This document shows, one piece after another, positions 46,311 through 58,900 of a stretch of DNA of 64,000 nucleotides. The stretch is from the NCBI GenBank assembly GCA_025403435.1, contig CM046333.1, forward strand, positions 12,487,770 through 12,551,769, given 5' to 3'. Below the pieces are notes generated by a model that had not been told where the DNA came from, did no database searches, and worked only from the letters and a program-made list of their open reading frames with translations. Positions within the stretch are counted from its first letter, which is position 1. Each line of letters starts with the position of its first letter. The position numbers and the translations under genes are program-made. This stretch comes from Artocarpus heterophyllus. Its lineage: Eukaryota > Streptophyta > Magnoliopsida > Rosales > Moraceae.

Positions 46311-47234
46311 TGAATAAAAAAAAACCCAAAAATTAAAAAAAAAATTGATTTTTTCTAGATTTCATAAAATGATATTTTTTGGGAAAATTTCATAAAATTT
46401 CAATTTTTATAATTTTATGAAATTTTCATAATATCCACAATTTTAATATTTTTTATGAAAATTTTCATATTATGGAATAAATTATGAAAAATTCATAATT
46501 TTGAATATTCATAATTTTTGGTATTTGTTATGAATATTATACAATATTTGTGTGGAAATAATGTTGTAAATTTATATGCATATAATGTTCATTATGTATA
46601 ATTTGTGATTTAAAATTATGCATGCAATATTAAGTTAAATAATTTAGTACATTTAATTTTGTGCAATAATGTGCTAAATTATATTTTTGAGTGTATAATT
46701 TTAATCTATACATAATGAAAATTAGCACATAAATTATGGTTCTTTGTTCATATTTATTTGTTGCTTAAGATAATTGCAATTTATTTTATGAGCAAAAATT
46801 TAAGAATAAATGTCTTGTGATATATGTATTTAATTTTTGAATAATTAAAGAGTAGCCACAGTATCTTTGATTATGCAAAAAATTATATTAGATGTTTAAA
46901 TCACATATGGTAAAACGACATTAAATTGTGATTAATCATATGTAATATGATAAATTTTATCCCACAGGATTTTTTATTATATTTAATATGATTAGTTAGG
47001 ATGATGTATCAAATTATCTTTCTTAATTTACCCACAAGAATTAAGAAAAGGGCATATAATTTGATAGTGTCATCATAAGGATATATGAACCTGTTTGAGT
47101 TAAAAATTTAGCCCACAGGAAATTTTTATGTCATTTGATTCATATTTTAATGCATGATTTACATTGGTAAATATGTCATAAAGTATTGTAGCCTCAATTT
47201 AGTAATATAAGCATGTATGTTTTATTATGCAGCT

Positions 47235-50200
47235 ATGCAAACTGTGAGTTACTCTGATTTCCAGTGTGACATTCCCGAACTTAAGGGAGACAACTATAAG
47301 GTGTGGAATGAGAGAATTCTTCTTCATTTAGGTGTTATGAACATTGACTTGGCTATCCGTAAGGATGAACCACCTGCCATTACGGAGACCAGCCAGCCAG
47401 ATGACGTTGACCGTTATGAAAAGTAGGAGCGATCTAATCGGCTCTGCGTAATGTTCATAAAGACGAAGATCTCGGCTGGCATACGTGGTTCATTGGAGCA
47501 ATATGACAATGTGCGAGCTTTGATGAAGGCAATTGATGAACAGTTTGCTACATCAGACAAAGCCTTGGCTAGCACCTTGATAATGAAATTTTCATCCATA
47601 AAGCTTACTGGAATTCATGGTGTGCGTGAGCACATCATGTAAATGAGGGATATAGCGGCTCAGCTGAAGACACTTGAGGTTGAGATGTCTGAAACCTTCC
47701 TTGTGCGCTACATCCTCAACACTTTTCCACATCAATCTGAACCTTTCAAGATATCCTACAACACACATAAGGATAAGTGGTCCATCAATGAATTGATGAC
47801 CATATGTGTTCAGGAAGAAGGAAGGCTTGTTATGGAAGCGGGAGAGAGTATGCATCTGGCAACTCAAAGGAAGAATAAGGGCCAAGCCAAGAATAAGGGA
47901 AAAGGCAAACTGTCTGCTCAAGCTGATATCAAGAAGGAATCCAAGTGCTTCTTTTGTAAAAAGAAGGGGCACATAAAGAAGGATTGTCCTAAATATCAGA
48001 GATGGCTTGACAAAAAAGGTACTCAATTCTCACTTGTTTGTTATGAATCTAATATGGTTGATGTTGAACATAACACATGGTGGATTGATTCTGGTTCTTC
48101 AATCCATGTCACTAATTCCTTGCAGGGATTGCAAGGCCTAAGGAAACCAGTGGGAAGTGAGCAGTGCATTTATTCAGGCAACAAGATGCGCTCACATGTA
48201 GAGGTTGTCAGAACATGCAATTTAGTTTTCTCTAGTGGTTTTATTTTAAAATTAGAAAAGACATTTTATATTCCTAGTTTTTCTAGGAATTTAATTTTAG
48301 TTTCAAGGCTTGTACCATTGGGATTTTCCTTTAATTTTTCAGACACTATATTTAGTTTGTTTTATAGATCTGAACTTATTGGAAATGGTATATTGTCAAA
48401 TGGTCTTTTCAAAATTAATTTACAAGATAAAACTTCTTATACTTCTATGCATGTTCAAGATAATGCTGGCATTAAGAGAAGTGTTATGCATGAAGATTCC
48501 TCTATGTTGTAGCACCGTAGATTGTGTCATATCTCTATTGAGAGAATAAAGAGATTAGTGAATGATGAAGTACTTAGTACTCTAGATTTTACTGACTTTG
48601 ACACTTGTGTGGACTGCATAAAGGAAAAGCAGACCAATATGTCAAAGAAAGGTGCCAAGAGGAGTTCAGACATATTAGAGATCATACATACAGATATTTG
48701 TAGTCCAGACATAGACGCGTATGGTCAAAAGTATTTCATTACTTTTATTGATGATTACTCACGATATATGTATCTCTACTTGCTTCATAACAAAAATGAA
48801 GCTATAGATGCCTTTAAGGTGTTTAAGGCAGAAGTAGAGAAACAATGTGGTAAGCAAATAAAGATAGTGAGATCTGATAGAGGTGGTGAATACTATGGTA
48901 GATACACGGAAGATGGACAAGCGCCTGGTCCATTTGCGAAGTTTCTTCAAGAACATGGGATAGTTGTCCAGTATACTTTGCCCGGTTCTCCAGATCAAAA
49001 TGGTGTAACAGAAAGAAGAAACCGAACATTGTTGGATATGGTGCGGAGCATGTTTAGCAGCTCCAAGCGTCCTAGGTCTTTGTGGACTGAAGCTCTCAAG
49101 ACGGCTATGTATATATTAAACCGAGTTCCAACTAAGGCTGTCTCAAAGCCACCGTTCGAGTTATGGAAATGTTGGAAACCAAGTTTGCGACATATACGCG
49201 TTTGGGGATGCCCGTCTGAAGTGAGAGTCTATAATCCACAAGAAAATAAGCTAGACCCAAGGACCATAAGTGGGTATTTCGTTGGATATGCTGAATGGTC
49301 TAAAGGATACAGATTTTATTGTCCATCACATACCACTAGGTTTGTGGAATCAAGAAATGCCAAATTTCTTGAGAATGACTTGATCAGTGGGAGCGATAGA
49401 TCCTGAAACACCGTTCCAGAGAAAGCTCATACAGATGCTCAAGCTTTCACTTCATATGATAGAGTGATTATTATACGCGACACGCCTACAATTCAAACGC
49501 GTGTTGAACAACAGCCAGTCATTCAAGTTCCACAGATTGCTGATCAAGAAGCAGTAGATCCAGCTGAACAATAGATACAAGAACCTATTGAATAGCCAGT
49601 TGATCAACATGCTGCTCAAGAGAATGTTGAACCAGCATTAAGGAGATCTACTAGAGTAAGACGATCAGCTATTCCCAGTGACTATATTGTGTATATACAG
49701 GAGTCTGACTACAACATAGGAGCCAAAAATGATCCAGAAACGTTTCCACAAGCCATGAGTTGTAAGGAATCTAACTTGTGGTATGATGCCATGAAAGATG
49801 AGATGAACTTTATGTCATCTAATGGAGTTTGGGATCTTGTCAAGTTACCTGATGGTGTAAAAGCCATTGGATGCAAATGGGTCTTCAAGACAAAGAAAGA
49901 CTCATTAGGCAACATTGAGAGACATAAGGCAAGACTCGTTGCTAAAGGATTCACTCAAAGGGAGGGTATAGATTACACTGAGACTTTTTCTCCTGTATCT
50001 AAAAAGGACTCCCTTCGTGTGATCATGGCATTAGTAACTCATTTTGATTTTGAGTTACATCAGATGGATGTGAAAACGACATTCCTCAATGGTGATCTAG
50101 AGGAAGAGGTTTATATGAAACAACCTGAAGGATTCTCCTCTAGTGATGGTGAGCAATTGGTGTGCAAACTCAAGAAATCCATATATGGTTTGAAACAGGC

Positions 50201-51242
50201 TTCCCGTCAATGGTATTTAAAATTCCATGATGTCATCACTTCATTTGGTTTTGAAGAGAACATCATGGATCAATGTATATACCAGAAGGTCAGTGGGAGC
50301 AAGATTTGTTTCCTTGTTTTATATGTGGATGATATTCTTCTTGCAACCAATGACAAGGGGTTTCTATATGAGGTTAAACAATTTCTTTCTAAGAACTTTG
50401 ATATGAAGGATATGGGTGAGGCATCTTATGTCATTGGCATAAAGATCCATAGGGATAGATCTCGATGTATTTTGGGACTATCGCAGGAAACCTATATCAA
50501 TAAAGTCTTAGACAGATTTTGGATGAAAGATTGTTCATCAAGTGTAGCACCCATTGTGAAGGATGATAAGTTCAGTTTGAACCAATGTCCAAGGAATGAT
50601 TTCGAGAAAGTTCAAATGAGCAACATTCCTTATGCTTCAACTGTCGGAAGCCTTATGTATGCTCAGGTCTGCACAAGACCTGACATTGCATTTGCTGTGG
50701 GAATGTTGGGAAGATATCAGAGTAACCCAGGCATTGACCACTGGAGGGCTGCAAAGAAAGTGATGAGGTACCTTCAAGGTACAAAGGATTACATGCTTAT
50801 GTATAGACGAACTGACATTCTAGAGGTGATTGGCTACTCCGATTCAGACTTTGCTGGCTGTGTTGATTCGAGAAAATCAACTTCAGGCTATATTTTCATG
50901 CTAGCCGGAGGAGCTGTATCTTGGAGGAGTGGAAAGCAAACGTTGGTTGCTACTTCCATGATGGAGGCAGAGTTTGTTTCTTGTTTTGAGGCTACTTCAC
51001 ATGGTGTATGGTTGAAGAGTTTCATGTCAGGCCTTAGAATTGTAGATTCTGTGTCTAGGCCATTAAGGATATATTGTGACAATTTAGCTGCTGTCTTTAT
51101 GGCTAAGAATAATAAGAGTGGCAGTCGAAGTAAACATATCGACATTAAGTACTTAGCCATAAGGGAACGCATTAAGGAAAATAAAGTGGTCATTGAGCAT
51201 ATAAGCATTGAATTGATGATCGCAGATCCTCTGACAAAATGA
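47235..51242 (+). pseudogene. copia gag-pol polyprotein, interrupted by stops
   Basis: All domains lie in one frame from the ATG at 47235 to TGA at 51240-51242. In order: gag (about 47235-48000) ending in a zinc knuckle CFFCKKKGHIKKDC; aspartic protease (WWIDSGSSIHVTNS, about 48080); the GAG-pre-integrase His-Cys region (about 48513-48640); the integrase core (HTDICSP, DRGGEYYG, PDQNGVTERR, about 48660-49030); reverse transcriptase (KWVFKTKK, KARLVAKGFTQREG, YVDDILLA, about 49870-50400); RNase H (SDSDFAGCVDSRKSTSGYIF, IYCDNLAAV, SKHIDIKY, about 50840-51170). Premature stops: TAG 47424, TAA 47640, TAG 48510, TGA 49404, TAG 49572, TAG 49593. There is no frameshift. Confidence 0.93.
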
Positions 51243-51598
51243 ATGCCACCGAAGTCATTTAAGGATCATGTTGTACAGATGGGACTTGGTTCCATAATGT
51301 AAATTTGTTTGTACATACAATTTACAGTTTTAATGAAACTCTTATTCAGTTGTGATATTTTCTCATATTTGTTTTGCGCATAAAGTTATTAGAGAAAAAT
51401 TCACATTTAGTAGGACCAAGAATAAACATTGGGTTTATTCATAAAATTAAGTTACCATATAAGGAATAAAGTCTGAGAAATAATACATTGTAATACATGG
51501 AAGATAATACTCATAATTTAGAGAAATTATCGCCATGATTTATGTATTTGTTTCCTGAAAGTTTGGGTTTAATGGATATAAGGATAAATATAGAGACC

Positions 51599-51609
51599 AA
51601 GTGGGAGAA
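51599..51609 (+). promoter_or_regulatory. Polypurine tract
   Basis: AAGTGGGAGAA directly abuts the first base of the 3' LTR and is the expected primer for second-strand DNA synthesis. Confidence 0.85.
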
Positions 51610-52288
51610 TGTAACCATTTTATTATTTCTAACGGTTTCAAACAAAATTGAAACCAATTCATTTGTGTAACGGTTTTTCATAATTGGTCACATATTCATT
51701 GTCATTAAACTGCAATTATCAGCTCTTGGTAACTGAATTCTTGAACCTGTATAAGAATCCTTGATGGAAGGATTTCTTATTAGACAACCGAGAAAAACTT
51801 TTTTTCTTTACGTTCATTGTGTGTTGAACAAAAACTTGGGTCCCTAAGTCCGAAGATTCTCCAAAGAACCAACACCATCAATTGAGTTTTTTCTTTGTGT
51901 AACCAATTCATTTGTGTAACGGTTTTTCATAATTGGTCACATATTCATTGTCATTAAACTGCAATTATCAGCTCTTGGTAACTGAATTCTTGAACCTGTA
52001 TAAGAATCCTTGATGGAAGGATTTCTTATTAGACAACCGAGAAAAACTTTTTTTCTTTACGTTCATTGTGTGTTGAACGAAAACTTGGGTCCCTAAGTCC
52101 GAAGATTCTCCAAAGAACCAACACCATCAATTGAGTTTTTTTGGAGGACTTGGAAGCTCTCAAGTGCAGGCAGCCATGGAACACTGGAGAAACAGTGCAA
52201 TGGCATGAGGTATTATGTTCTACACGCTTCCTTTTTAATTCTATATGCATACAGATTCAAGCATGTTAGAATTCGTTTATGTTTTACA
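51610..52288 (+). repeat. 3' LTR with a 249-bp internal tandem duplication
   Basis: 679 bp against 431 bp in the 5' LTR. The extra length is a tandem copy: the block starting AACCAATTCATTTGTG at 51652 recurs at 51901, and the junction reads GAGTTTTTTC|TTTGTGTAACC near 51887-51900. The ends still match the 5' LTR. Confidence 0.92.
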
Positions 52289-52293
52289 TGAAA

Positions 52294-55100
52294 GACATCA
52301 AAAAATATGGAAAACATACTATATTCAGTCGCTAATATGGAAGAAAGTGTCAAATTAACCCCAATATGAAATAAGTAGAAAACTCAAATATATGTAGCTT
52401 AAGCTTTATTGGAAATAATTTTTTAGCAGTATTTTAACTTTTAAAACAAAAAGTTATTCTTTTGGTTAAAAAATTAGCATGATAATCATATTTTTGTTTT
52501 ATTTTTTAAAATCAAAGTAAACAACAAATTTTTTGTTTGGAGGTAGAGATGCGAATCAAGGGTAGACTCAGTGGTTAGGGTTGGGCTAAGACATGGTTGA
52601 GATTGATGTTATATTTTTTTTAAAGAAAACTTCATTAAAACAAAGAGATTACAAATTTATAGGGTGTTTGGATTGCCGGTTCTAGCTATCAGTTAGAACT
52701 AAAAATAATATAGCAATTTAAAATTTTGTGAAAGAAAACATTGTAGCAACACCAGTTTGAACTAATTTTTTTTGTTCAATTGTTTGAACCGATAAATTAA
52801 ACATCACTTTGTTTACATATGACCAATCTTAAGAGAATTTGATGCCAACTATTGACTATATTCATCAGTAAGAATGACATTGGCACATGAACAAATTTTA
52901 AGTATTGAGATCCAAAGGAAAAAAACCCACTCGACAAAGTTAGAGCTCAACAAGGCTTGTTACAAAGTATCATAATAGTCGATGGATTAAACTACTCTAC
53001 TGAAAACAAACCCTCCCTCCAAGGGCACAACAACATAGCCTAGACTAAGGTCTAGTTCTAGTTCAACTTCTAGACACCTTTTACTAACAACAGACGAAGG
53101 AGACAAACAAGCTAAGACCGGAAGTGGAGAGAACACCTCCATTATTACATATTGAATAAAAACAAAACATAAAAAACCACATCAAAATGGTAACATTACA
53201 CAATTATTGAACAATAAAAAAACTCTAAAACACAGAAAATATCATAGTCGATGGTCCGAGTTTGCCAAGCAAGCCATTACTAGATCCCTCGCCAAAGAGA
53301 AAAGGTGTCCCCCACCAGTTTCCTTCGCCCTCCCTAACTTTGCCACTAGCCACCACTCGGCCTCCCTTCGCCCCTGCCTTCATTGTTGAAGAACTACTAC
53401 AGATTACAGATCCTTCCGCCATGGATCCATCGACCACGGCAAAATATTGGCCTCCCTTCGCTCCTGCCTCCGTCACCGGGGAGCAGTCATGCTTCTCCCT
53501 TTGTGTCACCACCATGTAACAACCAAATTTGGCTACCTCGACCATCATATTGGGGAGAATACCCTACGTCACCACTGCTACTCCTCGGCCACCCTTTGCA
53601 CCTATCCTTACCACTGGAAAGTAGTTGTCGCTCCTGGCTCCATCCTCCCCAAATTTGACCCCCCAACCAAAACTTGACGTAAACCTGATCTACACATAAA
53701 AGGCCAATTGCTCTCAAAGCTAGAATCAAGGCAGCCAACCTAGGCCTGTGCTGGATTCCAACCTTAGGGAGAATAATTAGATTGAGGATGATTGTGCAAC
53801 TTGTTTGGTAAGAAAAGAAAGCTGAAGAAATGAAAATATAGAGGCTAAAAAAAATGGCACATCTTTATTCTCACTAACTTTAATTATCCTTTTAATGTTG
53901 GATGGATTTTAAGTGGAAAACTTGAAATCTAATAATAATCGTGACTATAATTACTTTTTCATCTTTATTTTCAAGGTAAGATAATATAAGTAGATTAGAT
54001 AAAATAGTAATTGTGAAAATCTTTCATTTCCCTTTCTTGTTTACTAAACAAGTCAACAGAAAAGCAATATCTTTTATATTATACTAATTTCTTATATCTC
54101 ACATATTCTATTTTTATTATTTTCTCTCTCATATCTACCAAACAGAGTGTGAGACTAAGGTGGTGGGGGTTGAGATTAGAATTTGGATCCGCTAATCTCT
54201 TAGTCCCAACCCCAACTTTGTCAATTACTGCAATCTTAATCCTAACACGATCTCCATCTTGTTGAAAACAAAATAGCCAAATATGTTTTGTGAAAAAATC
54301 GAAAACATATTTTAACAATAGAAAACAAAAACTAAATAACCAAAAGTCTTTCCCGAAAGGAAAAACAAATCCTACAAACTTGATATTAGATGATGACTAC
54401 TTAATAACATTTTCCATAAACCATCGTCTAATATATTAAAAAAAGACGACATAAAGATTTTCGTGTTCTAGAAATCTGTATAACATATTGTCTAACGTGA
54501 CTATCATCTAATATAGCAAATTAGTATAATTTAAAAAATTTTCCCCAAAAAAAAAAAAAGAGCAGACTTTTCGTTTATCCTTTTTCAGGAAAATTTTCAA
54601 AATTTCTCTTTTATAATTTCGAGTTCTCCAAAATCTTGATGTGTTTCTCCCAAATCTCCCGTCATCTCTAATCCCTCCTAAATCTTAAAATTTTAATTAA
54701 TTGACTATACAATTCTTCGAATATCACCTAAATTCACCGTTACATGTAATAAAACAAGATGAAAAACTTTTGCCCTTTTTGCCCTTTCTTTCTTTCTCGG
54801 ACAGTCAACTTTTACCCATAAACTGACAAGATTCTTCTGTGTCCTCTCACTTGACAAGTGTCAACTTACCATTTGATCAGAACATATGAGGGAACAGAAA
54901 TCCGAACGCACACGAACGGAGCGCAACTTTCTCTCAATCTCAAACGGTCGCTGTCATCTTTTGGACAACAGCCTAGACAGCTGTTTCCGGACTTTTTAGG
55001 CTGGCCCCACTTCCGACAAGTGCATTAGTTCATTAACTGACTTATCAAAAAGGCACTACTTATCAGCTCATGTAATTATAAGCCATTCAACTTATTCCTC
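52294..55100. other. Intergenic, with an unidentified GC-rich island
   Basis: About 52660-52800 has MITE-like wording (GGGTGTTTGGATTGCCGG, TAGCAACACCAGTTTGAACT), probably a diverged relative of family 1. About 53230-53750 is a GC-rich block whose phrase GGCCTCCCTTCGC occurs twice (about 53360 and 53450); no protein family is recognised on either strand. About 54900-55100 is probably promoter sequence of the following gene. The remainder is AT-rich. Confidence 0.4.
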
Positions 55101-55118
55101 GTGAGTACCGCCTCGGCC

Positions 55119-55126
55119 TATAAATA
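55119..55126 (+). promoter_or_regulatory. TATA box of the plus-strand TOPLESS-related pseudogene
   Basis: TATAAATA in a locally GC-richer context, followed about 35 nt later by a CT-rich leader (CTCTCTCTCAGTCTCTACAG). The start codon is at 55958, so a long leader, probably with an intron, is implied. The core promoter therefore looks preserved although the coding part is broken. Confidence 0.55.
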
Positions 55127-55957
55127 CGCCGGCTTGATTCGTTCACAGACATCACATGACAAGGAAACGTCTCTCTCTCAGTCTCTACAGGAGAAAAAGT
55201 TAGTGAGGGAGAGATAAAGTTTTAGGGCCTTTTTTTTTTTTTTTTGTCTTTTTCCTCTGTTTCTTCGCCGGTTCTGCAAAAGTACGTCTCTTGTTCCTAC
55301 CTTTTTTTACCATTCTGTTGTTTCTTTTTTTTTTTTCGCAGTCTCTCATTGTTCTTTACTGTTTTTTTATCTCTAAAAACCCATTTTTTTGTATAAAAAA
55401 AAATCTTTTTCATTTCTCAGTGGTGGTGGATTATTGCTTAGAGTTCTTTAATTTTAACGAGACTAAGTCTTGAAAATGTTCTCTTAATGAATGAGGCCGT
55501 TTCTTCAGCTTTATACAGAGTTTCGTTTTGTCGGTTTTCTCGTTAAACTTTAGTGTTTCTTTGTTTATTAATCTTTTCCTTTTCTTGTTTATTTGAAGTT
55601 TATACCGCATTGAAGGTTGATGCGTTTTTGTGTTTATTTTGATGAAATCGCCTGCTTGTGTGAATGATAAATAATTTTCCGGGGAAACTTTTTTTTTTTC
55701 TTTTGCATTTTTCTGAGAAAACGTTTTGTTTGATACTTATTTCTCTCCCCTCACTCTTTTTCCCATTTTTGTTTTTCTTTTCCCTGAGTGGAACCTCTAT
55801 TATACTCCACCAAAAAAACAAAAAGGTGTTTTTTTTTTTTTATGATTTGCATTTACTCTGTCTTTTGTTTTTTTTTTTTTTTAGGGATATATTTTTTTTT
55901 GTATTAATGAGATTTTCTTTATTTTTTAGTCTCGGGGAATAAGAACAAGAGACAGCG

Positions 55958-58900
55958 ATGACGTCGTCACTCAGTAGGGACCTTATCTTCTTGATCTTAC
56001 AGTTTCTGGATGAGGAAAAGTTCAAAGAAGCTCGTCACAAGTATACTTAATCCCTCTTTTCTACGTTAAGCCTTTTAAACTTTAAAAAAATTTCTCCTTT
56101 ATATATGCACTCTCTTCTTTTTACAGGCTTGAACAGGAATCCGGGTTGTTCTTCAATTTCAAGTATTTGGAGGATTTGGTGATCTGTGGGAATTGGGATG
56201 AGATCGAGAGATATCTTTCCGGCTTCACCCGAGTGGACGATGACCGGTATTCGATGAAGATCTTCTTCGAAATTCGGAAGCAAAAAGTACCTTGAGGCAT
56301 TGGATAAGTAAGCCACCATTCTTAAACTCTTAAAAGGGTTATTGTGTTTTGGTCTATATATACATGTTTTACAACATTTTTTTTATAATTATTAATATTA
56401 TAAGCAGGCTTGATAGGGCCAACGCAGTGGAAATCCTCACGAAAGATTTGAAAGTTTTCTCCGATTTCAATTAAGATTTGTTCAAGGAAATGACTCAGCT
56501 CGTCACCTTGGACAACTTTAGGTGACATTTTCTACAAGAGTTGGTTATGATAAATGTAAATGAGGATGTATTTGAAACGATGAAACTCATCTGGTTTATT
56601 TATTATGCAGAGACAATGATCAGCTCGTTGGCTATAGAGATGCCAAGACTGCAAGGGCAATTATGCTGGTTGAACTCAAGAAGCTTATCGAGGCCAATCC
56701 GCTTTTACGAGAAATGTTGCAGTTTCCTAATGCAAGGAATTCGAGGCTACGGATGCTCATCAACCAGAGGTATATATATTTATACATATAAAAGTTACTA
56801 TGCCATGCAGATTATGTTCTCGATTCATAAATTTTCACTCTATTGTTCCTTTTTTTTTTTTTTTTGTTTCTTATTGTTATAGGCCATGACATAGGAATTG
56901 GCAGCATTCGCTTTGTCCGAACCCAAGACAGAATCCAGATACAAGAACCCTATTTCTTGATCACAGTTGCAGAAATTCTAACGATTCATTTGCACAATTA
57001 CATGGAAACAATCAACTGATGGGATCGGTACTGAAAACTGACAGTCTTGTTCCAACAAGTTCAAATGGGGTGTATGATCAAGTTCACTTGGTCTTCTGAA
57101 ACTGCTTTACCTTTTTAATTGTTTTTTTTTTTCATTTTTTTTATCAGCCCTTCCAATCGCCAATGCTGGCAGTTCAAACTCCTCCGTCCACATGGATGTC
57201 AACTCCCACAGCTGCAAGTCATCCAGCAGTCTCTGGAGCTGCTAACGTTAGCGGTTTTGGTGTTCTAGGAAGTCCAATTGATAATATGATATATTCCCTA
57301 GTTCTCCTGTAGAAATTCTAGTGTAAAAAAACAAATATTCTTCGATTTTGAAATATTGTTGTCTGTGACAGCTGTCACCCCAACGGTCCCTAGGGAATCT
57401 TCCGATAGCGCATTTAAAAACATGACGTTCCCCCGGAGCTTCAGCCAGGGTAAGATCTCAAACCAAAAATAAATAAATATGGCTGTTTGGATCAAAACAT
57501 TATTTTATATGCGTTTTTCTTTTTTGTATAGAATATGTTACCAGGGAGTAATCCAGTTCAAAGTGGTAGCACGGAGGAATTTCCCAAGACTGTTGCGAGG
57601 ACACTAAATCAGGGATCGGTTCCCACAAGCATGGACTTCCATCCCATTCAACAGACACTACTTCTAGGTTTTTTCTTGTGAGCTCTTCTTGAATTACTTT
57701 TAGTCACATATTCAAATATTGGATGTGTTTTGATATGTTGAGGTTGTGAGCTGATCTCGTACTATCTTCTCCAGTTGGGACTAATGTGGGAGATATAAGT
57801 TTGTGGAAGTCAGTTCTACGGAGAAGTTGGTATCGAAAAGTTTTCAGGCTTGGGATATTGGAACTAATTCAATATTTTCAAAGGTATATTCTCTTCTCAA
57901 ACAATTTTAGAAAAGCAAGATCAATGTTTATGTCAACAGAACCATCACCATTGTTTTGCAAAGGAATTTCAGGCAGCTTTAACCAAAGATCCATTGGTGT
58001 CGGTCAAGCGAATTTTGTGGAACCCTGATGGCGGTATATTTGGTGAGTTTTAAGGCAATAGGATGATAATTTTTGCTAGTGGTATGATTTCATCTTCTGC
58101 TAACTATATGTACCTATTCTTTGAATTTTAATAGGAGTTGCATATTCCAAACACCTTATGCAGCTATATCGTTATCACGGTGGAAGCGACATCAGGCAGC
58201 ATCTGGAGGTAGGTTCAATAATTATCTTCTCTTATGAAGTATATAAAATCTTTCTTCTTTTCCTCACTTTATTTTTATCTTTTATTATAGCTCTTATCCT
58301 TTTTTTTTTTTTTTTTTTCTAGATTGATGCTCATGTTGGGAGTGTAAATGATCTTGCCTTCTGTAACCCCAACAAGCAACTCTGCCCTATAACTTGTGGC
58401 GATGACAAGACCATCAAGGTTGGTTAGCAGAAAAATGATTACATATATCGCTGTAGTGATGGTAAACAGATATTTATCTACATGAGATGCTATGAATGTT
58501 CAGGTGTGGGATGTGGCTAGTGGTACAAGGTTGTATACCTTTGAAGGTCATTCCACTCCTGTTTATTCAGTGTGTCCTCATAACATGGAAAATGTCCATG
58601 TAAGAACTTCTCTTGATTTTTTTTTTTAATTTTTTGCCTTTGAATTATCCCAAAAAACCTGTTTCTTCTTACGGATGATTTTCAATTTTCTGCCTCAAGT
58701 TTGTATTCTCAACATCAATAGACGGCAAAATAAAAGCATGGTTATATGACCTGGCTGGATCAAGGGTCGATTATGATGCTCCTGGCCGCTCATGTACAAC
58801 AATGGCTTATAGTGCAGATGGGAAAAGGTTAATTTAGTTAAGGAGTTGGTCTAGTATTCTATAGGTTTTGTGACTAATGTATGTACATTCTGTCAAAATT

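Larger units (their letters stand above)
45344..52288 (+). mobile_element. Full-length but dead Ty1/copia retrotransposon
   Basis: The 6945-bp element runs from TGTAACC to TTTTACA and is flanked by a perfect 5-bp target duplication TGAAA (45339-45343 and 52289-52293). Order: 5' LTR (45344-45774), primer site (45777-45788), a long leader, gag, protease, integrase, reverse transcriptase, RNase H (47235-51242), polypurine tract (51599-51609) and 3' LTR (51610-52288). Integrase before reverse transcriptase is the copia order. The frame has six in-frame stops, so it is not autonomous. By hand count the two LTRs differ at about 16 of 431 aligned sites, so it is not a recent insertion. It separates the short TOPLESS-domain gene from the plus-strand TOPLESS-related pseudogene. 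Confidence 0.95.
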
